This document shows positions 23,192 to 33,700 of a DNA stretch of 64,000 bases, piece by piece; the stretch's first letter is position 1, and the number at the start of each line of letters is the position of its first letter. Location: NCBI RefSeq assembly GCF_003863365.1, contig NZ_RQXT01000027.1, positions 1 through 64,000 of the forward strand, in the 5' to 3' direction. The position numbers and the translations under genes were made by a program. Below the pieces are notes generated by a model that worked only from the letters and a program-made list of their open reading frames with translations, had not been told where the DNA came from and ran no database searches. The DNA is from Mesorhizobium tamadayense (GTDB lineage Bacteria > Pseudomonadota > Alphaproteobacteria > Rhizobiales > Rhizobiaceae).

Positions 23192-25066
23192 ATGGATCGG
23201 GTCTTCGTGGAATATTACGAAGAGGAACTGACCCATATCCGCGCGCTGGCTGCGGAATTCGCCGACATGCATCCGGCCGTCGCCCGCAATCTTTCCCTCG
23301 ACACCGTCCCCTGCCCCGACCCCTATGTCGAACGGCTGCTCGACGGCGTGGCGTTCCTTGCCGCGCGCACTAGGCTGAAGGTCGACGCCGAACGCTCGCG
23401 TTTCTCGCGCGCCGTGCTCGACGTGCTTTATCCCGACCTGGTCACGCCGGCACCGGCAACGGCGATGGCCGTGCTGAAGCCCGGCCAGCAGGTGCAGTCG
23501 ATGATCGCCGGTCATTCAGTCGCGCGCGGCACGCGGCTGGTCTCCAGCCTGCATCCGGGACTCTCGACACGCTCAACCTTCACCACCGCGCAGGAGGTGA
23601 CGCTGTGGCCAATCGCGATCACCTCGGTCAGCTATTTCCAGGACCGCAGCGGGCTCGCGGCGGCGGGTATCGGCCCGGTCGGCGGCGCGCGCGGCGAGGC
23701 AGCGCTGCGCATCGCGCTTGCGCGGACCGGAAAGGGCAAGCTCGGCGAGCTGTCGCTCGACCGGCTGGACCTCTATTTCGCCGGGCGCACCAAGGCGCCG
23801 CTCATCTTCGACGCGATCTTCGGCGCCTGCTCGGCCGTCGGCGCGCGGGCGGAAGGCAAGACCAATCCGCTATCGGCCCTGCCCGAGCCCGAGATGGTCG
23901 GCATTCGCGACGACGAGGCGCTGATGCCGCGCACCCGCCCGACCTTCGAGGGTTACCGGCTGCTGCGGGAATATTTCATGATCCCCGAACGCTTCCACTA
24001 TGTGCGGGTCGCCGGCCTGCAGCCGGTGGTGCGCAAGTGCGATGCGGGAACTGAAATCATCTTCCTGTTCCGGCGACCGGTGCCCGAGCTCGCCGATGTG
24101 ACGCCGGCCGATTTCGAGCTCTTCGTGACGCCGCTCATCAATCTCTTCGAGCGGGAATGCAACGTCATCGAGATCGATCAGCGCAGGACGCGGCAGGTGG
24201 TGCACGCCGACCGGACGCGGGCGCGGGATTTCGAGATCTTTCGGGTCACGCGCGTCGAGGATGCCGACGCCGAAGGCAGCGAAGCCGAGATTCCCGAGCT
24301 GTTCAGCCTGGGGCAGAACCGCGGCAGCGGCTGGGTCTATTCGACCGAGCGGCGGCCGCGCCGGGCAACAGAAGACGAGCGGCGCGACGGCCTGACCCGC
24401 ACCTCCTATACGGGCGACGACGTCTTCCTCGCCGTGTCGCGCCCTACGGGGAGGCCGGCCAACCGGCCGCTCAAGCGTCTCGACGTGACGGCGCTCTGCA
24501 CCAACCGCGACCTGCCGATCCTGGACGACACCCCGACGCTGACGCTGGAAACGGCCGACCCGATCGAGACGGTCAGGCTGCTCGGCGCGTTGCGGCCTCC
24601 GCAGCCGGCGATCCCGGCCTCGCTTCCGGCGGGCGCCGAAGGCGAATCCCGCGCCGACGATCTCGCCTGGCGGCTGGTGGCGCAGCTCTCGCTCAACTTC
24701 CTGAGCCTAGCCAAGGACGGCCGCGGCGTCGATCCGCTGCATGCGCTGCTCGACCTCTATGCCGACCGCGGCGATCCGAGCCTTGCCCGCAACGTGCATT
24801 CGATCACCCGCATCGACTCGCGCCCGGTCATCGAGCGGCTCAAGATCGATGGTCCGATGTGCTTCGGACGGGGCACGGAAGTGACGCTGCATGTCGACCA
24901 GTCGGTGCTGGCGGGGCAAAGCACGCTTTTGCTTTCGGCCCTGCTTGCGCGGCTGTTTGCCCGCCATGCCGGGATAAACGGCTTCGTGCGGACGCGCACG
25001 CGGCTGCTGCAGAAGCAGGAGGATGTGCCATGGCCGATGACGCCCGGCAATCGCTACCTGATCTAG
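23192..25066 (+). CDS. tssF: T6SS baseplate protein TssF
   Basis: A 624-residue protein with the family start VFVEYYEEELTHIRALAAEF and the conserved DPYVERLLDGVAFLAARTRL segment; the RLKIDGPMCFGRGTEVTLHV part near the C-terminus is also typical. The start follows GGGAG and lies one base after the tssE stop. With TssG and TssK it makes the baseplate. Its end overlaps tssG by 37 bases. Confidence 0.95.
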   Translation: MDRVFVEYYEEELTHIRALAAEFADMHPAVARNLSLDTVPCPDPYVERLLDGVAFLAARTRLKVDAERSRFSRAVLDVLYPDLVTPAPATAMAVLKPGQQVQSMIAGHSVARGTRLVSSLHPGLSTRSTFTTAQEVTLWPIAITSVSYFQDRSGLAAAGIGPVGGARGEAALRIALARTGKGKLGELSLDRLDLYFAGRTKAPLIFDAIFGACSAVGARAEGKTNPLSALPEPEMVGIRDDEALMPRTRPTFEGYRLLREYFMIPERFHYVRVAGLQPVVRKCDAGTEIIFLFRRPVPELADVTPADFELFVTPLINLFERECNVIEIDQRRTRQVVHADRTRARDFEIFRVTRVEDADAEGSEAEIPELFSLGQNRGSGWVYSTERRPRRATEDERRDGLTRTSYTGDDVFLAVSRPTGRPANRPLKRLDVTALCTNRDLPILDDTPTLTLETADPIETVRLLGALRPPQPAIPASLPAGAEGESRADDLAWRLVAQLSLNFLSLAKDGRGVDPLHALLDLYADRGDPSLARNVHSITRIDSRPVIERLKIDGPMCFGRGTEVTLHVDQSVLAGQSTLLLSALLARLFARHAGINGFVRTRTRLLQKQEDVPWPMTPGNRYLI

Positions 25067-26112
25067 CAAGGTCCGCCCCGAGCGAGGCCGCCCCAGATGG
25101 AATCGGAGCGCTGTCGGAGGGCTTCGACTTCTTCGAGCTGCTGCGCCGGCTGGAGCAGAGAGGCGGGCTGTTCGGCTATTCCGGCCAGGCCAATCGCGAG
25201 CCGGCACGGCTCGGCCAGCATGTGCGGTTGAGCTTTTCAGCCAGGGACGTGGTCAAATTCCAGGAAGCGGGCGAAAGGGCTCCGGCGCGGATCACCGTTG
25301 CCAATCTAGGTCTGCTGGGGCCTGAGGGGCCGATGCCGCTGCATCTCACGCGCTGGGTACTCGACCGGCTGTCGCAGCGCTGGTTCAGCGGCGCCGGTGC
25401 GGAGCAGACCAGCGACACGACCTTTGTCGACTTCGTCAACATCCTGCAGCATCGCATGATCGCGCTTTACTATCGCGCCTGGGCGGACGCGCATCCGGCG
25501 GTGCAGATCGAGCGCCCGGTCGGCGGGCGCGTCCGCGCCATGCTGGAAGCAATGGCGGGCATCGGCCTTCCCGGCACCCAGGATCCCGAGATCGATACGG
25601 TTAGGCTGCGCCAGGCGGGGTCGATCGCCAACCAGGTCGACGGCGCGGAGCGGCTGACGCTGTTCCTCGCCACGGCCTTCAAGGTGCCGGTACAGATCAA
25701 GGAATTCGTCGCCGCCTGGATCGCCATACCAGCGGCATTGCAGAGCCGCGTCGGCAGGGCCTATGCGGCGCTCGGGCGCGGGGCAACGATCGGTCCGCGC
25801 GTCTTCAGCCGCCAGAGCCGGATCGAATTGCGCGTCGGCCCGCTCTCCTTCGAAGACTTCAAGGCGTTCCTGCCGGGCAGCCGGCGCCTCGCCCTGTTCA
25901 AAAAGGCCGTGCGCGACATGATCGGGGAAGCGCTCGATGTCGATGTGCGGATCGTGCTCGCGCATGACGCGGTACCGCCGCCGAAGATCGGAACTGTCCA
26001 GCTCGGCCGCACCGCCTGGCTGCCAAGACCTGCCGGCAGCGGAGACGCCGACGACCTCAGGCTGCAAACGGTCGTCGGTTGGCGACCGGAAATGGCGGAG
26101 GCGGCGGCATGA
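25030..26112 (+). CDS. tssG: T6SS baseplate protein TssG
   Basis: A 360-residue protein. The frame is open far upstream inside tssF, but the ATG at 25030 gives the family's N-terminus (a short variable leader, then FDFFELLRRLEQRGGLFGYS). Conserved later segments are VANLGLLGPEGPMPLHLTRW and FVDFVNILQHRMIALYYRAW. It is translationally coupled to tssF (37-base overlap) and to tagH (ATGA). Confidence 0.95.
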   Translation: MADDARQSLPDLARSAPSEAAPDGIGALSEGFDFFELLRRLEQRGGLFGYSGQANREPARLGQHVRLSFSARDVVKFQEAGERAPARITVANLGLLGPEGPMPLHLTRWVLDRLSQRWFSGAGAEQTSDTTFVDFVNILQHRMIALYYRAWADAHPAVQIERPVGGRVRAMLEAMAGIGLPGTQDPEIDTVRLRQAGSIANQVDGAERLTLFLATAFKVPVQIKEFVAAWIAIPAALQSRVGRAYAALGRGATIGPRVFSRQSRIELRVGPLSFEDFKAFLPGSRRLALFKKAVRDMIGEALDVDVRIVLAHDAVPPPKIGTVQLGRTAWLPRPAGSGDADDLRLQTVVGWRPEMAEAAA

Positions 26113-27560
26113 GCCTCGTGCTGACGCTCGAGCAAGGACCGCGGAGCCAGGTGGTCAGGCAGGCCCGGCTGGACGAGGGCGAGCTGGTGATCGGCCGCAG
26201 CGCCGACGCCGGCTGGCAGATCGACGATCCGGACATGTTCGTCTCGCGCGCGCATTGCAAGATCAGCGGCGGCCGCGACGGCTATTTCGTCACCGACACG
26301 TCGAGCAGCGGGCTGTTCATAGACGATTCCGACAGCCCGCTCGGCGCCGGCAGGTCGACACGCCTGCAAAGCGGCATGCGGCTGAGACTGGGCGACTATG
26401 TTCTCTATGTCGAAGTCCAGCCCGCTGCGGGCCAGGCGGCGCCCGCGCAGATGCCCGTGGCCGCCCGGTCGGCGCCCGAACGCTCGCCATCGCAGTCGCG
26501 AGCGCCGGTGAGCATCGGCGGCGACGACTTCTTCTCGGCCAAGGTCGAGGAAGAGCCGCGGCGGCCGCGTCCGGCCGACCTGCCGGACCCGTTCGAGCAG
26601 CCTGTGCCCGGCGCTTATGATCGCGCTTCTAACCAGCGCAGCTCACCTGCCTTCGACGACCCGTTCAGCTTGGACCCGGTGGCGACACCAGAGTCCAGCG
26701 ATGCCGCGCCCGGCCGATCGGATCCGTTCGGTTTCGTTGAGATGCCGGCCCGCGGCGACGCGGCGGAGCCCAGGCCGAAACCGGCCGGCTTCGATGACGA
26801 TTTCAGCTTTGGACCGGCTGCGGCGCCCGCCTCTGCCAACGGCGCTGATCCGGCCGGTCCTGGCGAACACGCGGCCGAAAAGCCGCAGGCCGCCGCTCCA
26901 TGGGACATGCCGAGCCGGGCGGTCACGCCTCCGCCGCGCTCCACCCCGGCCCCCAAACCGTCCCGTCCTGCACATGCGGCACCGGCGGCGGAAATGGCGC
27001 TGCGGGCCGCATTCCTGCGCGGTATGGGTGTCGAGGAGGCTGATTTTCCTGGGCGCGATGCGGTTGCCGAGATGGAAAAGTTCGGGCGCGAATACCGGCT
27101 GATGCTCGACGGCCTGATGCAACTCTTGCGCAAGCGCGCCGAGGAAAAGGGCAGCGCGCGCGTCGCCCAGACGATGGTCGGGGCCTCCGAGGTCAACCCG
27201 CTCAAATTCCTGCCGACGGTCGAGGACGTCATCGTCACCATCATCTCGGAGCGCAGCCCGGGCTTTCTCTCCGGCGAAGCGGCGATCGCCGATGCCGTGC
27301 GCGACCTTGCGCAGCACCATGTGCGCGCCTGGCGCGGCGTTCAGGCCGCGCTTCGGCGCATGATCGACCGCTTCGATCCGGCGGCGATCGAGGAAGAGCT
27401 GAAATCCAATTCCGCGATCGGCAACCTGCTTTCGGGCGGGCGCAACGCCAAGCTGTGGGAGCTCTACCAGAAACGCCACCGCGACATCGCCCAGAGCGCG
27501 GAATCGAGCTTCCTTGGCGAAATCGGCGCTGATTTTCGGGACGCATATGAAGAGGAGTAG
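26109..27560 (+). CDS. tagH: T6SS-associated FHA-domain protein TagH (copy 1)
   Basis: A 483-residue protein. The N-terminal FHA domain (about residues 20-95: LVIGRSADAGWQID, then VSRAHCKIS and SSSGLFIDD) binds phosphothreonine. A long proline/alanine-rich linker follows, then a C-terminal TagH domain containing VNPLKFLPTVEDVIV and an RLIDRFDPAAIEEEL-like stretch. In Agrobacterium and Pseudomonas such Fha proteins bind phosphorylated partners and activate secretion. The start overlaps the tssG stop. A second tagH gene lies at 42949-44031. Confidence 0.9.
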   Translation: MSLVLTLEQGPRSQVVRQARLDEGELVIGRSADAGWQIDDPDMFVSRAHCKISGGRDGYFVTDTSSSGLFIDDSDSPLGAGRSTRLQSGMRLRLGDYVLYVEVQPAAGQAAPAQMPVAARSAPERSPSQSRAPVSIGGDDFFSAKVEEEPRRPRPADLPDPFEQPVPGAYDRASNQRSSPAFDDPFSLDPVATPESSDAAPGRSDPFGFVEMPARGDAAEPRPKPAGFDDDFSFGPAAAPASANGADPAGPGEHAAEKPQAAAPWDMPSRAVTPPPRSTPAPKPSRPAHAAPAAEMALRAAFLRGMGVEEADFPGRDAVAEMEKFGREYRLMLDGLMQLLRKRAEEKGSARVAQTMVGASEVNPLKFLPTVEDVIVTIISERSPGFLSGEAAIADAVRDLAQHHVRAWRGVQAALRRMIDRFDPAAIEEELKSNSAIGNLLSGGRNAKLWELYQKRHRDIAQSAESSFLGEIGADFRDAYEEE

Positions 27561-27563
27561 GAC

Positions 27564-28016
27564 ATGATCGATCGACGCGAATTCATCGTTGCCCTCGGCG
27601 CGACGGGGCTGCTTGCGGCTTGCCAGAGCGGCCCGCCGAAACCATCGGTGATCTCGGTGAATGTCACCGGTGGCGCCGGCATGAATCCGGGACCGGGCGG
27701 CGGCGATCGGCCGGTTACTGTCCTGGTGATGCGGCTTGCCAGCACCGGCAAGTTCAGTTCGGCCGACTATTTCGCGCTGCAGGGCGATGCGGGGTCCGCG
27801 CTTGGGGCCGACCTGATCGGATCGGACACGATCTCGGTCGCGCCGGGCAAGACGGCGGCCAAGACCATCACGGTCGAACCGAACGCGACGGTGCTCGGCT
27901 TCGTCGCGCTGATCCGCGAACCGGGCGGACGCAACTGGCGCACGACCAAGTCGGTATCGCCGGGGTCGAAATTCACCATCAACGTCAGCCTCGGCAGCGG
28001 CGGTATTTCCGCCTGA
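27564..28016 (+). CDS. tssJ: T6SS outer-membrane lipoprotein TssJ
   Basis: A 150-residue lipoprotein with lipobox LLAAC (Cys20) and a small transthyretin-like domain. It anchors the TssL-TssM membrane complex to the outer membrane. The signal peptide begins DRREFIVALGATGLLAAC, with a twin-arginine-like RREF; export by Tat cannot be excluded. A GAGGAG ribosome binding site precedes the ATG. It is the only tssJ in the window, although two tssL-tssM pairs exist. Confidence 0.9.
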   Translation: MIDRREFIVALGATGLLAACQSGPPKPSVISVNVTGGAGMNPGPGGGDRPVTVLVMRLASTGKFSSADYFALQGDAGSALGADLIGSDTISVAPGKTAAKTITVEPNATVLGFVALIREPGGRNWRTTKSVSPGSKFTINVSLGSGGISA

Positions 28017-28053
28017 CGGCGCGACAACAGTTGGCAGTGCAGAGAGCAGTGGC

Positions 28054-29388
28054 ATGAGCGACGCAAACAGGGTGCTGTGGTCCGAGGGGCTCTTCTTGAG
28101 GACCCAGCACTTCCAACAGCAGGACCGGTTCTTCGAGGCGATGGTGCGCGGCGCGTTGCAGGCCGGCCAGCTCCATACGTTCGGCTTCCAGCAGCTGACG
28201 CTCGACCAGTCGCTGCTCGATGCCGGGCAGGTGTCCATCGTGTCGGCGCGGGGCATCTTCCCGGACGGCACGCCCTTCTCTATTCCGGAGTTGATGGACG
28301 CGCCGAAGCCGCTGCCGGTCACCGCCGACACCGGCGCCGGGTCGGTGCTGGTCGCCCTGCCGCTCGAGCCGCCCGGCGGCGTCGGTTTCGACCCGGCGCA
28401 TGCCGCGTCGACCGGCGCGCGCTATCACGGCAAGATCGTTTCGGTGCGCGATGCCGTCCAGGGCGGCGCCGATCCGGAGGAGATCGAGATCGCCCGGCCG
28501 CAGGCAGTGCTGCTCGCGCCCGGCAAATCGGTCGGCGGCTACACCGCGCTGCCGATCGCCGACATCAAGGGCATTCGCGCCGAAGGTGGCGTCTCTCTCG
28601 ACGAGAGCTTCCTGCCGCCGACGCTGATCACCGGCGCGGTCGCTTGGTACCGACAACTGCTGCAGGAGGTCGTCACCGGCCTCGACCAGATCGCCGAGGC
28701 GCATGGCAAGATGGTGATGGGCGGGCCGGGCCGCAGCGTCGAGGACCTGCTGATGCTTCACCTCGCCAACGCGGCGCGGCCGCGGCTTGCCCACATGCTG
28801 GCGCAGGACGTCTTCCATCCGGCCGAGCTCTATCTCGAGCTTGCCGGCCTCGCCGGCGAGATGGCGACATACGGCTCCAGCTCGCGGCGGCTGGCCGAGC
28901 TGCCGGCCTACGATCATATGGCGCCCGGCCCGGCCTATATGGCGCTGGCCGACGCCTTGCGCTCGCTGATCCTCAGCCTGCGCTACATCGAGCCGAAATC
29001 GCGCGCTCTGCCCGTCATGCGGCACTCGACCAATGTGTGGAAGGTCCGCATCGACAACCCGAAGCTGCTGGTCGCCAGCCGGATCGTCATCCGCGTCGGC
29101 TCCGAACTTTCGGAGGACGCGTTGCGCAAGATCTTCGTCAACCAGGCGACCGTCGGTTCGGCGGACCAGTTCGAGGGCCTGTGGAAGTCGCGCCTGCCCG
29201 GCATTCCGCTGAAGCCGCTGCATTCGCAGCCGCGCGAAATCCCTTACGACGGCGACCGGCTCTGTCTGGAGCTGGACCAGAAGAGCGAGCATTGGGCCTC
29301 GCTGCTCGATGCCCCCGGCTTCGTCATCGGCGTTTCCGGTGTCCTGCCGAGCGAGCCGCAGGTCGACTGCTATTCGGTGAACAGGTGA
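28054..29388 (+). CDS. tssK: T6SS baseplate protein TssK
   Basis: A 444-residue protein with the invariant TssK opening (RVLWSEGLFLRTQHFQQQDR) and normal length. It connects the baseplate to the cytoplasmic parts of TssL and TssM. Only one copy is present, so both TssL-TssM pairs would have to dock on the same TssK. It is followed after four bases by tssL. Confidence 0.95.
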   Translation: MSDANRVLWSEGLFLRTQHFQQQDRFFEAMVRGALQAGQLHTFGFQQLTLDQSLLDAGQVSIVSARGIFPDGTPFSIPELMDAPKPLPVTADTGAGSVLVALPLEPPGGVGFDPAHAASTGARYHGKIVSVRDAVQGGADPEEIEIARPQAVLLAPGKSVGGYTALPIADIKGIRAEGGVSLDESFLPPTLITGAVAWYRQLLQEVVTGLDQIAEAHGKMVMGGPGRSVEDLLMLHLANAARPRLAHMLAQDVFHPAELYLELAGLAGEMATYGSSSRRLAELPAYDHMAPGPAYMALADALRSLILSLRYIEPKSRALPVMRHSTNVWKVRIDNPKLLVASRIVIRVGSELSEDALRKIFVNQATVGSADQFEGLWKSRLPGIPLKPLHSQPREIPYDGDRLCLELDQKSEHWASLLDAPGFVIGVSGVLPSEPQVDCYSVNR

Positions 29389-29392
29389 GGCC

Positions 29393-30721
29393 ATGAGCCG
29401 AGATGATCCTTTCGGACTGTCGGAGGATCGGGAACGCACGCGGATCAGGCTGACGGGCGCTTCGCCCCGGCCAATGGCGCCGCTGGCGCCGGGCGCGCCG
29501 GTGAAGCGGGCGCGCGCCCATCCCAACACGCTGATCAACACCTTCGCGCCGTTGCTCGAATTCGCGCCGGAGCTCGAAAGCGCGCTGGCGCCCGAGAACC
29601 CGGAAGTGATGCGCACTCGCCTGCTCGACGAACTGGTCCGGGCGCGCGACGCGGCAATTGCCGCGGGCTCCTCGCTGGAGCGGGCCGATCAGGCAGCCTG
29701 GGCGGTGGCGGCATTGCTCGACGACCTCGCGCTCAACACGCCGTGGGGTGGCGCCAGCGCCTGGCCGCGCCAGCCGCTGGTGGTCATGCTGCGCGGCGAC
29801 GTCGATGCCGGCACGCAGTTCTTCTCGCGCCTCGACGAGCTGGAGCGGCATCCGACCCGCGACCGCGAAATGCTCGAGCTGCAATATTACTGCCTGGCGC
29901 TCGGCTTCCGCGGCAAATATCGCGTGCCCGGCCGCGCCGGCGACCGCTCGCTCAACGCCGTTCGCGTGGCGGCGGCGCGCTTCCTGCGCAACGCCGACGC
30001 CGAAGACGCGCCGCTGTCGCCGAACTGGAAGGGCGTGATCGCCTCCGACGAGCCACAGCGCTTCATCGTCCCGATCTGGGTGATGGCGCTGGCGGCGGTC
30101 GTCATTGCCGCGGCTACCCATATCGGCCTGTCGATGGGATTGAGCAGCCAGGCGGTCGAACTCTCAGCGCTGGTCCGCGCGCTGCCGCCTCCCTCCCGAG
30201 GCGACGTTGTCCGCGCAGCGCCCAAGCCCGACGCGCCGGAACCGCCGCCGGCGGAGCCGGTCGATTTCGCGTTGCTGCCGGAATTCAAGGCCGAAGCGCC
30301 AGACAACCTCAAGGGGGCGCTGAGCGGCACAGAGAGCGTGTCGCTTGCCAAGCTCGTCATCCAGTCTTCCAGCCCCGAGCTGTTTCAGTCGTCGAGGCCA
30401 ACGCTCACACAAGGCTACGAACCGCTGGTCGAGTCGATCGCCAAGGTGATCCTCGCCAATCAGGAGCTGATCGGAAACATCACCGTCGTCGGCCATACCG
30501 ACAATGTGCGCCTGCAAAAATCCAACCCGCTTTCGTCCAACCAGCGGCTTTCGGAAGCGCGTGCCGAAACCATAGCCAACCTTCTGGCGCAGGCCGGCGT
30601 GCCGCAGGAGCGCATCCATTCCGAAGGTCGCGCCGAGACCGATCCGCTGGCCGATAACTCGACGCGCGAGGGGCGCGCGCTCAACCGCCGCGTCGAGGTC
30701 CTGGTCGAGAAGAGGCTGTGA
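29393..30721 (+). CDS. tssL: T6SS membrane-complex protein TssL (copy 1) with C-terminal OmpA domain
   Basis: A 442-residue inner-membrane protein: a cytoplasmic DotU domain (about residues 40-205), one membrane segment (223-249, FIVPIWVMALAAVVIAAATH) and a periplasmic OmpA-like peptidoglycan-binding domain (315-440; ITVVGHTDNVRL). Such evolved TssL proteins are known in alphaproteobacteria. The N-terminus contains ERTRIRLTG with Thr16, similar to the phosphorylated N-terminal threonine region of Agrobacterium TssL. Its stop overlaps the start of tssM. Confidence 0.93.
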   Translation: MSRDDPFGLSEDRERTRIRLTGASPRPMAPLAPGAPVKRARAHPNTLINTFAPLLEFAPELESALAPENPEVMRTRLLDELVRARDAAIAAGSSLERADQAAWAVAALLDDLALNTPWGGASAWPRQPLVVMLRGDVDAGTQFFSRLDELERHPTRDREMLELQYYCLALGFRGKYRVPGRAGDRSLNAVRVAAARFLRNADAEDAPLSPNWKGVIASDEPQRFIVPIWVMALAAVVIAAATHIGLSMGLSSQAVELSALVRALPPPSRGDVVRAAPKPDAPEPPPAEPVDFALLPEFKAEAPDNLKGALSGTESVSLAKLVIQSSSPELFQSSRPTLTQGYEPLVESIAKVILANQELIGNITVVGHTDNVRLQKSNPLSSNQRLSEARAETIANLLAQAGVPQERIHSEGRAETDPLADNSTREGRALNRRVEVLVEKRL

Positions 30722-33700
30722 TGTTCATCCTGCGCTTCCTCTGGGCCGTTCTGACCTCGCGATTCCTTTGGACGCTGATCGGCATCACGCTGCTTTCGCT
30801 GCTGATCTGGGTGTTCGGCCCGATCGTGCGGGTCGGGCCCTATTCGCCGTTCGAATCCGACAATGTGCGCATCGCAATCATCGCCGGGCTGATCATCCTG
30901 TGGCTGATCTGGCTGATCATCGCGCAGCGCCGCGCCATCCGCGCCAACCGCATGTTCGTCGCCGAGATCGCGGCGCCGGTCGCGGAAAAGCAGCTGACCC
31001 CAGGCGAGGAGAGCGTTGCGGCGGTCGGCGCCAAGTTCGCCGAGGTGATGGCTGAACTCAAGCGGCGCAAGCTCGGCGGCCGAAAATTCCTGCGCGAGAT
31101 GCCGTGGTATGTGATCGTCGGGCCGCCGGCCACCGGCAAGACGACGGCGCTGCGCCAATCCGGCCTCAACTTCCCGATCGACCTCACCGACGACCTGCAG
31201 GGCGTCGGCGGCACGCGCAATTGCGACTGGTTCTTTTCGGAGAACGCGGTGCTGATCGACACAGCCGGCCGCTATGTCCAGCAGGAGAGCCAGCCCGATG
31301 TCGACGCGACCGAATGGCTTGGCTTCCTCGATCTGCTCAAGAAGCATCGGGGCCGGCGGGCGCTGAACGGCGTCATCGTCGCGCTGTCGATCGATGCGCT
31401 TTCGGAGGGCGACGAGGCGATCAAGGCGCATGGCCGCAAGATCCGCCGCCGGCTGGCGGAGCTGAACGACCGCCTCCAAATCCGCCTTCCCGTCTATCTG
31501 ATGCTGACCAAGGCCGACCTGATCAAGGGGTTCGAGGCCTTCTTCGGCGGCTTGTCGACCGCAGCCCGCGAGCAGGTGTGGGGGACGACCTTCGCGCTCG
31601 ACGCGCGCGTCGACGCCAAGACCATCGAGAAGGAACTGGCCACGCTTGCCACGGAACTGGAGCGGCGGCTGGTGCCGCGGCTGGAGGACGAGGACAAGCT
31701 CGGCGCGCGCGCCGAGATCTTCCGCTTCCCGGCCCAACTCGCAAGCCTGTCCGAGCCGATCCAGGTGCTGATCGAGGCGATGTTCGGCGAAAGCCGCTAC
31801 GAGGAGGCGGCCTGGCTGCGCGGCCTCTATCTGACGTCGGCGACCCAGGAAGGCGCGCCCATCGACCGGCTGACGGCGGCGCTTTCTTCCTCCTTCGGGC
31901 TGCCGCCGCGCCGCGCCATGCTGGCGCCGCGCGTCGAGAAGCGCAGTTTCTTCCTCCGGAACCTTTTGACCGAAGTGATCTTCAAGGAAGCGGGCTTGGG
32001 CACGTTCGATCCGCTGGCGCAGCGCCGCCGCGCCTGGATCTGGCGCGGTGCGGCTGCAGCATGCGCGCTTGCGGCCCTGCTCACCGGCGGCTTGTTCACC
32101 TGGTCCTATCTCGACAATCGCAATGCGATCACCGCACAGGCCGGCCAGTTCGAGGCGCTGCAGGCGCCACTGACCGACGTCGCCGCCACGCCGGCATCGG
32201 TTGAGCAGCCGACGATGGATGGAGCGCTGGCCGCGATGGATGCGGTGGCGACGGCCCGCACCGCGCCGCCCGACGCGGCCCGCAACCTGTTCGGGCCGAC
32301 CGCATCGGCGGAACTCGTGCGTGCACAGACCGATACTTATGAGCACGCGCTGCGCAACGTGCTCGAGCCGCATATGGTGGCGCTGCTGGAAGCCACCATG
32401 TGGCGGCAGATCCGCGATCCGGACTTCATGCTCGGCGCGCTGAAGACCTACCGCATGATGACGGGCCTGTCGCAGATGGACACCGACTTCGTGCAAAACT
32501 GGTGGGTGAACAGCCTGCCGGAATTCGCGCCCGCCCCGCCCTTCCCGACCGCCGACGCCGAAGAGCATCAGCTTGCCGCGATCCGCCGCATGGCGGTCGA
32601 CGACAGCTATATCGCACCGGACAAGGAGCTGGTCGCCGAGGCGCTGAAGACGGTGTGCACGATCTCGCTGCCGGAGCGCGCCTATAAGCAGCTGCTCGCC
32701 GATCCGGAAGTGGCAGCTGTCAAGGAATGGGTGCCCGCCAATTTCGCCGGTCCCAACGGCGCCAAAGTGTTCGCGCGCCGCTCCGACAAGACGCTGCGCG
32801 TCGGCGTTTCCGGCGCTTTCACCTATGCCGGCTTCCATGGCGCCGTTCTCGACCGGGTCGAGGATGTGGCGGCGCAGGCCGCGCTCGATCGCGCGGTGTT
32901 CGCCGGCGGCTGCTCGGAGAATTCCGAGACCTCGGTGTCGGCGCTGTCCGAGGACATCCTGAAGCTCTATTACGACGACTATATCGCGCAGTGGGACAGT
33001 TTCCTGCGCGACATGCGGCTGGCGCCGCTGAGCGACCTCAACGTCGCCAGCGAAAACCTCAAGGATCTTTCGAGCGCCGACTCCGCGCTGAAGCGGTTGC
33101 TCACCGCGGTGGTGCAGGAGACCGACCTGACCCGATCCGACGAGGCGCCGGCCGACGACAAGAACGGCGGCGCCGCGAAGACCGGCTCGAAGCTGCTCTC
33201 CAAGCTCGGCAAGCTTGGCAAGGTGGTGAAGACGGGAGCGAAATTACTGCCCCGCGCGGGCTCGGCCGATCAGGTCGACATGACCGGCAGCCTGGTGGCC
33301 GAGCACTTCAAGCCGCTGAAGGGCACGATCGCGGAGGTCGACGGCCAGCCGCCGGCGCTCGATGCGGCCGTGGTGGCGCTGACGGCGCTGTCCAACGTGC
33401 TGCAGACGGTGACCGCCAATCCCGATCCGCAGGACGCCATCAAGAAGCAGGGCGGTCTGGCCGAATTGACGGGCGCGGTGGCCAGGCAGGCGCAGATCCT
33501 GCCCTCGCCGATCAACGATTGGCTGGGCGGGATTGCCGGCGACGCCAGCGGCCTGTCGCAGAAGGCCGTCACCAACGAGCTCAACGCCATCTGGCGCGCC
33601 GACATCCTGCCTTTCTGCCAGGCGGCGCTGAACAACCGCTATCCCTTCAGCCCCGAGAGCGCGGTGGATGTCAATGTGCGCGACTTCCAGCGCCTCTTCG

